5,098 nucleotides of DNA from Deltaproteobacteria bacterium. Its GTDB lineage: Bacteria; Desulfobacterota; Desulfobacteria; Desulfobacterales; JAFDCJ01. This document shows, one piece after another, positions 1 to 5,098 of this stretch. The first letter of the stretch is position 1, and the number at the start of each line of letters is the position of its first letter. The stretch covers positions 1 to 5,098 of the forward strand of contig JAJRVC010000037.1 in the NCBI GenBank assembly GCA_024277475.1. Direction: 5' to 3'. Below the pieces are notes generated by a model, which saw only the letters and a list, made by a program, of their open reading frames with translations, had not been told where the DNA came from and searched no databases. A program made the position numbers and the translations under genes.

Positions 1-870
1 AAGACTGCGGAGACGACCCGTGAGGAGTTGACCGCCATGATGATTGGGCGTAATATTGATGTCAGCCTTACCCGAGACGATCCTGACATGGGCCCTGAGG
101 TCCTTACGATCCAAAACCTCAGGGCGCGGGATGACCGTGGCCGGGAGGCGCTCAGGGGCCTTGATCTCGTTGTCAGGGGAGGGGAGATTGTCGGGATTGC
201 GGGCGTGGCCGGCAATGGTCAGAAGGAGCTTTTCGAAACATTGATCGGGATCAGGAAAGCGCGTTCGGGACAGGTTTCTCTGATGGGTGAAGATATCACC
301 CACCGGAGCCCGAAATATATTCAGGAAAAAGGCGTTGCTTTTATTCCCGAAGACCGATTGGCCGAAGGCCTGGTGCCGGACTTTTCAGTTGAGGAAAATC
401 TTATTTTGGGCAACCAGCGCGCAGCCAGGTTCAAATCCCGGGGGTTTATCGATTATACCCGCGTTGCGGACTTTGCCAAAAAGTGCATTGCCGGCTATGA
501 GATTGCGACACCCTCGGGAAAGGCCGTTACCCGAACCCTTTCCGGGGGCAATGCTCAGAAGCTGATCGTTGCCCGGGAATTCGCCAAGGAAGCAAAACTC
601 ACCCTGGCGAACCAGCCATCGCGCGGACTGGATGTGGGTGTCATCGAGTATATGCATCATGTCTTGCTGGAAAAGCGGCGTGAAGGCGGTGCCATATTGA
701 TGGCTTCAGAAGATCTGGATGAATTGTACAACATCGCCGACACCATCGTTGTGATCCACAAGGGGCGAATCATGGGCAGATTTCCGGCGGCGGAAGCGGA
801 TATTCAGCAGATAGGCCTGCTGATGGTAGGGTCGGGTACTGATGAATTTGGACTTGAGTGTCGGGTATGA
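1..870 (+). CDS. BMP/nucleoside-type ABC importer ATPase, C-terminal part (5' end cut by window)
   Basis: This cytoplasmic subunit powers import through the two permeases that follow. The reading frame is open from base 1, so the true start lies upstream; 289 residues are visible of a family length near 500, and the first nucleotide-binding domain is missing. The opening TTREELTAMMIGR stretch matches the linker before the second domain. Seen, numbering from base 1: degenerate Walker A GVAGNGQKE (68-76), the PEDR motif (116-119) followed by a GLVP-type stretch, ABC signature LSGGNAQK (180-187), and ANQPSRGLDVG in place of Walker B (203-213). ASEDLDEL (235-242) lacks the H-loop histidine. These degeneracies are normal for the second domain of YufO/RbsA-like double ATPases. 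The sugar class is an alternative, but the permeases favour the BMP/nucleoside class. The last residues after GLLMVGS look unlike the family and may derive from the adjoining repeat-rich spacer. Confidence 0.93.
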   Translation, partial: KTAETTREELTAMMIGRNIDVSLTRDDPDMGPEVLTIQNLRARDDRGREALRGLDLVVRGGEIVGIAGVAGNGQKELFETLIGIRKARSGQVSLMGEDITHRSPKYIQEKGVAFIPEDRLAEGLVPDFSVEENLILGNQRAARFKSRGFIDYTRVADFAKKCIAGYEIATPSGKAVTRTLSGGNAQKLIVAREFAKEAKLTLANQPSRGLDVGVIEYMHHVLLEKRREGGAILMASEDLDELYNIADTIVVIHKGRIMGRFPAAEADIQQIGLLMVGSGTDEFGLECRV

Positions 871-965
871 TCAATTTTTAGACTACAGACCTCGGCATTC
901 AGCTTGGAAAAATAGCTGTGACTCCTTAACTTTCTGTGGATTGCATGAAAATTGGACACTGGCAG

Positions 966-977
966 TCAGGTTTCAGG
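966..977 (+). repeat. Short dispersed repeat, copy 1 (TCAGGTTTCAGG)
   Basis: The 9-base core AGGTTTCAG occurs here at 968-976, again at 1047-1055, and at 3271-3279 in the other spacer. All three copies are intergenic and in the same orientation. I read them as remnants of a dispersed non-coding repeat family. A genome-wide count is needed to establish that. Confidence 0.5.
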
Positions 978-1052
978 CAGGGTGGTGAAAATTCTCACAT
1001 TGGGGCCTTTAATTTCTATCCCATTTTTATTCCTCTTTTGGGAGTAAGGTTT

Positions 1053-1124
1053 CAGGTTCCAGATGTCAGTGTTCAGAATATGCTATTGTGTCTAACCTTC
1101 CTGACACCCGACACCTGGAACCTG
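1053..1124. repeat. Imperfect inverted repeat, 24-base arms, 24-base loop
   Basis: The arm at 1053-1076 begins CAGGTTCCAG and the arm at 1101-1124 ends CTGGAACCTG. The arms pair at 19 of 24 positions, with 10 uninterrupted pairs at the outer end, around a 24-base loop (1077-1100). The left arm is built on the AGGTTTCAG repeat unit at 1047-1055. In RNA it would form a hairpin between the ATPase and permease messages. No T tract follows, so it is not a typical intrinsic terminator. A miniature-element or REP-like origin is possible but unproven. Confidence 0.7.
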
Positions 1125-1197
1125 TGCTCCGAGATAGCTTCACCACGCCCGATAATGCTCAAAAAAAGACCTGTTTTTCTAACGTTTTACGAAATTT

Positions 1198-2274
1198 ATG
1201 AACCTCGGCGGTTTCAAAATAGAGCCTCGGCTTGAACCGAAGCTCAGTTGGCAATTTTTTTCGGCTTTTTTGGCCCTGGCCCTGTCGATGATCGTGTGCG
1301 CTGTGATGCTGAGTGCTGCCGGAGCGGATCTCGGCAAGGCTTTTTACCAGATTTATAAAGGCGCATTCGGCGGCTGGGATGCAACCGTTAAAACCCTGGT
1401 CAAGTCGACGCCGCTTATTTTAACGGGTGTGGCGGTCACCATCGCCTTCCGTGCCAAAATCTGGAATATCGGGGCCGAGGGCCAACTGTTCGCCGGCGCG
1501 ATGATGGCCTATTGGGCGTCCACGTATTTTAGTGATGCATCGGCGGTTGTATTGATCCCGGTTGTAATTATTGCTTCATTCCTTGGTGGCGCGCTCTATG
1601 GTGGACTGGCGGGTTATCTGAAAGCCCGCTTCGCGGTCAATGAAGTGCTCTCCACGGTGATGTTAAATTATATCATCCGTTATATCCTCTCTTTCCTGCT
1701 GGTGGGCGGTTCGTGGCGCGATGCCGGCTCGTTTTATCAGCAAACTCCCAAGATTGCGAATGCCGCCCATTTCCCTTTGTTACTGCCGGGTTCGCGGCTG
1801 CACCTCGGTTTTTTCATCGCCATACTTGCGGCGGCGGCGGTTTTCTTGCTTATCACCCGGACGTCATTAGGATATGAAATCAGAGCCATCGGTTATAACC
1901 CGATCGCATCGAGGTTCAAAGGTATCAATGTGGGGCGCACCATGGTGATCGTCATGCTGATCAGCGGTGGTCTAGCGGGACTTGCCGGTGCCGGCGAGGT
2001 GTTCGGACTGCACTTCCGCCTAAAGCCGGATATTTCCACGGGCTTTGGATTCACCGGCATCATCATCGCCATGCTGGCCGGGTTGCATCCTCTGGGCGTT
2101 ATCGTTGCGGCGGTTCTGTTCGGCGGTCTGGTGAACGGCGGCATCCGAATGCAGATTTTTACCGGTGTCCCGACTGCCATGATTTCGGCCATAGAGAGTA
2201 TCATTTTGTTGTTCTTTCTAACTTCCACGGCTTTGACGCGCTATGAAATAAAAAGAGTAAAGGCTGATGGGTGA
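1198..2274 (+). CDS. BMP/nucleoside-type ABC importer permease, first subunit (YufP-like)
   Basis: This inner-membrane permease of the BPD_transp_2 family (branched-chain amino acid/ribose/nucleoside class) forms the channel with the next gene product. Its 358 residues match the usual length. Hydrophobic segments lie near 20-40, 68-85, 95-110, 116-140, 152-170, 202-219, 247-268, 283-310 and 325-343. Family marks are TPLILTGVAVTIAFRAKIWN followed by IGAEGQLFAGA (71-101), NEVLSTVMLNYI (148-159), the cytoplasmic loop GYEIRAIGYNPIASRFKG (225-242), and GFGFTGIIIAMLAGLHPLG (282-300). ATG 1198 is the first start after an in-frame stop at 1180-1182, and it leaves a normal short cytoplasmic lead. No good Shine-Dalgarno sequence precedes it, so initiation may be weak. 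The next ATG in frame (1288) would cut into the first membrane segment. The gene overlaps its partner by 8 bases. Confidence 0.93.
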   Translation: MNLGGFKIEPRLEPKLSWQFFSAFLALALSMIVCAVMLSAAGADLGKAFYQIYKGAFGGWDATVKTLVKSTPLILTGVAVTIAFRAKIWNIGAEGQLFAGAMMAYWASTYFSDASAVVLIPVVIIASFLGGALYGGLAGYLKARFAVNEVLSTVMLNYIIRYILSFLLVGGSWRDAGSFYQQTPKIANAAHFPLLLPGSRLHLGFFIAILAAAAVFLLITRTSLGYEIRAIGYNPIASRFKGINVGRTMVIVMLISGGLAGLAGAGEVFGLHFRLKPDISTGFGFTGIIIAMLAGLHPLGVIVAAVLFGGLVNGGIRMQIFTGVPTAMISAIESIILLFFLTSTALTRYEIKRVKADG

Positions 2275-3211
2275 TTTTTTTCAGACAACGATTATCGTCA
2301 GTATTCTTGCGGCCACGGTGCGTATTGCAACCCCCTTGCTGCTCTCCGCCTTAGGAGAGTTAGTTACAGAGCGCGCCGGAATTTTGAACCTGGGAGTGGA
2401 AGGCAACATGCTCATGTCGGCCTTCAGCGGTTTCATCGTCACTTACGTCTCAGGATCCCTTTGGGTGGGTTTGCTCGGCGCCGTTCTAACCGGGGCGCTG
2501 ATGAACCTGCTCATGGTTTTTATGGCGGCAACCTTGAAAGTCGAGCAAGTGGTGACCGGCCTGGCTTTGAACATGCTGGCGTCGGGTATGTCCCTTTTCC
2601 TGTACAAAGCCTTCTTTGCCGGCTCGGGCAACAAATTGCCCATAATTCCGATTTTTGAAGTGGTTAGGATTCCGTTTTTGTCGTCCCTCCCCTATGTGGG
2701 GGAAATTTTGTTTTGCCAGAAGTTACTTACCTATGTGGCCCTGTTGATGGTGCCCGCAGTCTGGTTTTTTCTGTATCGCACCAAATACGGGTTGGAAATT
2801 CGCTGCTTGGGTGAAAACCCCAAGGTTATCGACACCAAGGGGTTGAGCGTAACGTGGCGTCAGTACCTTGCCGTGGTTCTCGGGGGGATGTCGATCGGTT
2901 TGGGCGGGGCGTTCGTTACCATTGGCTCTACGGTGAGATTCATCCCTGAAATTACGGCGGGCAGGGGCTGGCTGGCATTGGTGATCGTCATTGCCGGCAA
3001 CTGGAGACCCACCGGCCTATTGATCGCTGCCCTGATATTTGCGTTTCTCGAAGCCTTCCAGCTGCAGGTGCAAGGAGTGGGGGTTCAACTTCCCTATCAA
3101 CTTTTACTGGCGCTTCCCTATGTGGTGGCTATTCTGCTGATGGTTTTCAAACGAGGTACATCGGAAGAGCCCAGTCGATTGGCCGTGCCGTATTTCAGAG
3201 GAGAGCGGTAA
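2267..3211 (+). CDS. BMP/nucleoside-type ABC importer permease, second subunit (YufQ-like)
   Basis: This is the second membrane subunit of the importer, also BPD_transp_2, with 314 residues as usual for the shorter partner. Family marks are ATPLLLSALGEL (21-32), TERAGILNLGVEGNMLMSA (34-52), EQVVTGLALNML (93-104), the cytoplasmic loop YGLEIRCLGENPKVIDTKG (174-192), and GRGWLALVIVIAGNWRPTG (232-250). Hydrophobic segments lie near 8-28, 45-62, 64-86, 95-116, 152-169, 198-220, 234-262 and 276-294. The ATG sits inside the end of the upstream permease gene, an 8-base overlap that suggests translational coupling; an AAAGG just upstream is a modest ribosome site. BMP-class importers are known for nucleosides and a few other small molecules, and this sequence alone does not show the substrate. 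Confidence 0.93.
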   Translation: MGDFFQTTIIVSILAATVRIATPLLLSALGELVTERAGILNLGVEGNMLMSAFSGFIVTYVSGSLWVGLLGAVLTGALMNLLMVFMAATLKVEQVVTGLALNMLASGMSLFLYKAFFAGSGNKLPIIPIFEVVRIPFLSSLPYVGEILFCQKLLTYVALLMVPAVWFFLYRTKYGLEIRCLGENPKVIDTKGLSVTWRQYLAVVLGGMSIGLGGAFVTIGSTVRFIPEITAGRGWLALVIVIAGNWRPTGLLIAALIFAFLEAFQLQVQGVGVQLPYQLLLALPYVVAILLMVFKRGTSEEPSRLAVPYFRGER

Positions 3212-3241
3212 AGGATATGGGCGCTTAGCCGTGATTTTATG

Positions 3242-3253
3242 ACAACATGTTGT
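3242..3253. promoter_or_regulatory. Perfect 12-base palindrome, possible operator
   Basis: ACAACATGTTGT is a perfect palindrome 30 bases after the last permease stop. Its size and symmetry fit a dimeric regulator site, but only one copy is seen and no regulator gene is in the window. Chance is a real alternative. Confidence 0.25.
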
Positions 3254-3263
3254 AGGAAAATGG

Positions 3264-3280
3264 AGGTGTCAGGTTTCAGA
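3264..3280 (+). repeat. Short dispersed repeat, copy 3 (AGGTGTCAGGTTTCAGA)
   Basis: This shares the core AGGTTTCAG with copies at 968-976 and 1047-1055. It also carries AGGTGTC, which matches the right arm of the inverted repeat read on the opposite strand (AGGTGTC at 1109-1115). The same repeat family therefore appears in both long spacers. Confidence 0.5.
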
Positions 3281-3308
3281 ATTTTGCACTTTAGATGCCT
3301 TATATGCT

Positions 3309-3342
3309 CTACATCAATTATTATAAAAATGTAGTTTTTTTT
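3309..3342 (+). terminator. Weak intrinsic-terminator-like hairpin with T8 tract
   Basis: CTACAT (3309-3314) can pair with ATGTAG (3329-3334), with a possible inner TTA/TAA pairing, and eight T follow directly (3335-3342). The stem is short and only two of six pairs are G-C, so termination would be inefficient. Its place fits the end of the importer transcript and would separate it from the methyltransferase gene. Confidence 0.35.
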
Positions 3343-3432
3343 CTGATTAAACGGTTCGCTTTGGCTGCCGGCAACCGGGTTCGTATGAAACATTGTCAGC
3401 AATATTTCATGGCAGAGGTCGCACAGATTATT

Positions 3433-3438
3433 TATAAT
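3433..3438 (+). promoter_or_regulatory. Possible -10 box (TATAAT) for the methyltransferase operon
   Basis: A perfect TATAAT lies about 80 bases before the methyltransferase start in an AT-rich stretch. No matching -35 hexamer sits at 16-18 bases; the nearest candidate, TTTCAT at 3405-3410, is too far. It could belong to an activator-dependent promoter or be a chance match. Confidence 0.2.
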
Positions 3439-3463
3439 TATTTTTTAGATTTTATGAGGACTT

Positions 3464-3496
3464 TCTCGGCGTTCTCTGCGAACTCTACGGTGAAAA
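3464..3496 (+). repeat. Tandem-like CTCTGCG repeat just upstream of the methyltransferase gene
   Basis: Three related units follow one another: TCTCGGCGT (3464-3472), TCTCTGCGAA (3473-3482) and CTCTACGGTGAA (3483-3494). They are variants of a CTCTGCG word at a pitch of roughly 10 bases. From general knowledge, similar CTCTGCG...GCGGTGAA strings recur between genes in many bacterial genomes. It differs from the CAGGTTTCAG family and lies in what is probably the 5' leader of the methyltransferase message. Confidence 0.5.
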
Positions 3497-3506
3497 AATC
3501 AAAATG

Positions 3507-3513
3507 AGAGGAG
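3507..3513 (+). promoter_or_regulatory. Strong ribosome binding site (AGAGGAG)
   Basis: AGAGGAG ends 7 bases before ATG 3521 and fixes that codon as the start of the methyltransferase gene. It is much stronger than anything ahead of the permease genes. Confidence 0.85.
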
Positions 3514-3520
3514 CAATTTC

Positions 3521-4909
3521 ATGATCAGGAACTATCTTGAAATCGTCCAGCGAGCCGAAACCGGACCTAAAGTTAAAAAAGCGGATTGGGATTTTGATTA
3601 CATCGTCGAGATGACCCGGGAAGTGGTGGATAAATATGGACTTTCCTGGGATGTCAATACCCTGACTCCTGACGATCCGGACCTGGTGGACCGGGTATTT
3701 AAGGCCGGCCGGGACCTCATTATCAATACCGGGGTTTATTCGCTTTCCCACGGCCGGGTCATTGAGCTGGATGCTTGCGAAGTGGACGAAGGTATCGGTG
3801 CCATGCGCAAGGAACTGGTGATGGGTGAGGGTAAGGACGCCCGCACACTTTTCGCCAGAAATATAATGGACCCGAGGCCGCCACTTGTCTGGGCAGGCAA
3901 CCCGGGGGTCCCGACACCGGAAGCGCTTTTTTTACCTTCGGTCCGGAGTTGGGCCCAGGAACCCATCGTCGATTTGATCACCTGTGGTTCACTGGTGGAA
4001 GTCGATGGTTATAGCGTTAAATCAGCCGATGTCAGTGAGATCTTTGCCGTCAAACGAGAGCTTGAGTATCTGCGCCAGTGCCGGCAAATGGTCGGACGTC
4101 CCGGGATGGGGATGCTCGCAGCCCAGAGCAGCGTCTCCGAGATCGGAGACGTGGCGGTGGCTCATCCCGAATATCTGCGGCCTTGCGACGCCCATTTGGT
4201 GGCCATGTTCAACGAACTGATGATCGACCGGGGCAACATGATCCGCGCCGCCCATTCAGAGAGTTACGGCATGCGCAACGCCTCCCTGGCCTGTGTCATG
4301 GTGGGTGGACTGGGAGGGGATGCTCCGGGCGCCGCCGTGGTGCAGGTGGCTTCCTTTTTAGCGGCCAATATCGTCTGCCGGGCCGACTATCATCTTTGCC
4401 ATCCCATCCACGTCAACAATGTGGCGACGTCAACACGGGGCTGCATGTGGCTCCAGAGTGTGGTGTGCCAGGCCTTTGCCCGCAACGCACCCGCCATTAT
4501 CGTGTGCGATATCTATCCCAAAAGCGGCGCTCTGACCAGGGAACTTCTGTATGAGGTGGCTGCCAATGCTCTGGCTATCACGGTCAGCGGCGGTCATTTG
4601 GAAGGTGTGGGTTCGGCTGACGGCAACGCCCCCAACGGCACCGGATTGGAGGTCCGCCTCATGGGCGAGGTGGGTCATGCGGCCTCCAGGCAGGGCTTGA
4701 CCCTCCAGGATGCCAACCGTATGATTACTGCACTCCTGGCGAAATACGAATCCGTATTTGATAAACCCGGTGGTAATCCCGGACAGTGTATTGATAAAGC
4801 TTATGATTTAGTAAAAATGGCGCCAGTCCCGGAGTGGCAGAGGATGTATGATGAAGTGACGGGAGAGCTGGTTGAACTTGGCTTGAATCTCTACTCCGTG
4901 GAAGGATGA
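3521..4909 (+). CDS. MtmB-family methylamine:corrinoid methyltransferase homolog lacking pyrrolysine
   Basis: The family transfers a methyl group from a substrate amine to Co(I) of a corrinoid protein in the cytoplasm. At 462 residues it matches archaeal MtmB (458), and similarity runs end to end: DWD (22-24), KYGL (38-41), FKAG (60-63), GRPGMG (192-197), NEL.ID (231-236), MGEV (381-384). Against MtmB as I remember it, alignment is gap-free at an offset of 3 from about residue 192 to 357. MtmB has pyrrolysine at 202, from an in-frame amber codon. Here that place is Leu199 (CTC, 4115-4117), and no stop interrupts the frame. Pyl-contact residues Glu229, Glu259 and Gln333 become Leu226, Leu256 and Asp330. 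Monomethylamine is therefore an unlikely substrate; the true one is unknown. The start is fixed by the AGAGGAG site. A ligase gene follows after 4 bases. No corrinoid protein or activase gene is in view. Confidence 0.88.
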   Translation: MIRNYLEIVQRAETGPKVKKADWDFDYIVEMTREVVDKYGLSWDVNTLTPDDPDLVDRVFKAGRDLIINTGVYSLSHGRVIELDACEVDEGIGAMRKELVMGEGKDARTLFARNIMDPRPPLVWAGNPGVPTPEALFLPSVRSWAQEPIVDLITCGSLVEVDGYSVKSADVSEIFAVKRELEYLRQCRQMVGRPGMGMLAAQSSVSEIGDVAVAHPEYLRPCDAHLVAMFNELMIDRGNMIRAAHSESYGMRNASLACVMVGGLGGDAPGAAVVQVASFLAANIVCRADYHLCHPIHVNNVATSTRGCMWLQSVVCQAFARNAPAIIVCDIYPKSGALTRELLYEVAANALAITVSGGHLEGVGSADGNAPNGTGLEVRLMGEVGHAASRQGLTLQDANRMITALLAKYESVFDKPGGNPGQCIDKAYDLVKMAPVPEWQRMYDEVTGELVELGLNLYSVEG

Positions 4910-4913
4910 AATT

Positions 4914-5098
4914 ATGAACAAACCCTGGCTATCTGCTTACGACGACGGCATCCCTGAAACCATCAGCATACCTGAAAAACCGCTGGCTGATTATCTCGAA
5001 CAAACCGCGGCTAAGTTTGCCAATCAGCCGGCCTTGATTTTTGGCGCCCGGGTGGGATCCCGGCTCATGGACACAGCCATGTCCTACCGTGAACTCAA
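4914..5098 (+). CDS. AMP-forming acyl-CoA synthetase, N-terminal part (3' end cut by window)
   Basis: Sixty-one complete codons are visible before the window ends. The peptide begins MNKPWLSAYDDGIPETI, continues with PLADYLEQTAAKFANQPALI (23-42) and reaches SYREL (57-61). This is the usual opening of long-chain fatty-acid:CoA ligases and related AMP-dependent synthetases, which make acyl-CoA from an acid, ATP and CoA via an acyl-adenylate. The AMP-binding motifs lie downstream and cannot be checked, so chain length and substrate are open; an aryl-CoA ligase is possible. GAAGGA (4901-4906), inside the end of the methyltransferase gene, is a well-placed ribosome site 7 bases before the ATG. The 4-base gap argues for one transcript with the methyltransferase. 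Confidence 0.85.
   Translation, partial: MNKPWLSAYDDGIPETISIPEKPLADYLEQTAAKFANQPALIFGARVGSRLMDTAMSYREL

Larger units (their letters stand above)
871..1197. other. Repeat-bearing non-coding spacer between ATPase and permease genes
   Basis: No supportable gene is seen in these 327 bases. The spacer holds two copies of AGGTTTCAG (968-976 and 1047-1055) and an inverted repeat (1053-1124). It also has a 5-bp hairpin CAGCT/AGCTG (900-904 with 914-918) without a T tract, and a near-palindrome GTGAAAATTCTCAC (985-998). A 99-codon open frame from 936 crosses the inverted repeat and runs out of frame into the permease gene; its peptide reads like translated repeat, so I do not call it. No convincing promoter is visible. 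Confidence 0.75.
3212..3520. other. AT-rich regulatory spacer between importer and methyltransferase genes
   Basis: These 309 bases contain no gene I can support. In order they hold a 12-base palindrome, a copy of the short repeat shared with the first spacer, a weak hairpin followed by eight T, a TATAAT box in an AT-rich stretch, a tandem-like GC-richer repeat, and the ribosome binding site of the methyltransferase gene. A 70-codon open frame (3295-3507) is covered partly by these elements and has no family resemblance. I saw no cobalamin-riboswitch B12 box. Confidence 0.7.

Noticed and set aside
202..240. ATPase Walker A without the catalytic lysine and a missing H-loop histidine further on, as signs of a dead gene
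   Set aside because: The second nucleotide-binding domain of YufO/RbsA-like double ATPases is normally degenerate at these places; the first domain, outside the window, carries the canonical sites.
900..918. Hairpin CAGCT/AGCTG after the ATPase gene as a terminator
   Set aside because: The stem is only 5 bp and no T tract follows.
1163..1178. A-run followed by T-run (AAAAAGACCTGTTTTT) as a bidirectional terminator
   Set aside because: Only A-T pairs are available around a 6-base loop, so the hairpin would not be stable.
936..1235. 99-codon open frame in the first spacer
   Set aside because: It runs through the inverted repeat and out of frame into the permease gene. Its peptide resembles translated repeat and no family is recognisable.
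3295..3507. 70-codon open frame in the second spacer
   Set aside because: It covers the hairpin, the AT-rich stretch and the CTCTGCG repeat, has no ribosome site and no recognisable domain.
3212..3520. Cobalamin riboswitch ahead of the corrinoid-dependent gene
   Set aside because: It would be logical for this gene, but I see no B12-box-like sequence in the spacer, which is mostly AT-rich.
4078..4554. 158-codon open frame overlapping the methyltransferase gene in another frame
   Set aside because: The Arg/Gly/Pro-rich peptide is typical of an out-of-frame shadow in a GC-rich gene, and the methyltransferase frame has clear family similarity throughout.

Overview
The window carries five genes, all on the plus strand, in two blocks separated by AT-rich, repeat-bearing spacers. 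Base composition is moderate. Corrinoid methyltransferase, acyl-CoA ligase and a BMP-type importer together, with spacers full of short CAGGTTTCAG-type repeats, suggest an anaerobic bacterium. A sediment-type Desulfobacterota (former Deltaproteobacteria) lineage is my best guess. No marker gene is present, so this is an inference.

Block 1 (1-3211) is most of an ABC importer of the BMP/nucleoside type (YufO-YufP-YufQ or NupBC class). It holds the C-terminal part of the double ATPase (1-870, cut by the window start), then two BPD_transp_2 permeases (1198-2274 and 2267-3211) that overlap by 8 bases. The substrate-binding lipoprotein is not in view. A 327-base non-coding spacer with an imperfect inverted repeat separates ATPase and permeases, which are usually adjacent in such operons.

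The second spacer (3212-3520) holds a 12-base palindrome, another copy of the same short repeat, a weak terminator-like hairpin, a different tandem-like repeat, and a strong ribosome binding site.

Block 2 (3521-5098) begins with a 462-residue homolog of monomethylamine methyltransferase MtmB. MtmB normally needs pyrrolysine, encoded by an in-frame amber codon. Here the frame is open throughout, and the aligned codon (4115-4117, CTC) encodes leucine. Residues aligned with the pyrrolysine-contacting Glu229, Glu259 and Gln333 are also changed, to Leu226, Leu256 and Asp330. Four bases after its stop begins an AMP-forming acyl-CoA synthetase, cut by the window end.

A reasonable working picture is uptake of a methylated compound, corrinoid-dependent demethylation by the non-pyrrolysine MtmB homolog, and CoA activation of an acid in the same pathway. 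Only gene identities and layout are seen directly; the substrate and the pathway link are inference. The MtmB homolog is the most interesting item in the window.
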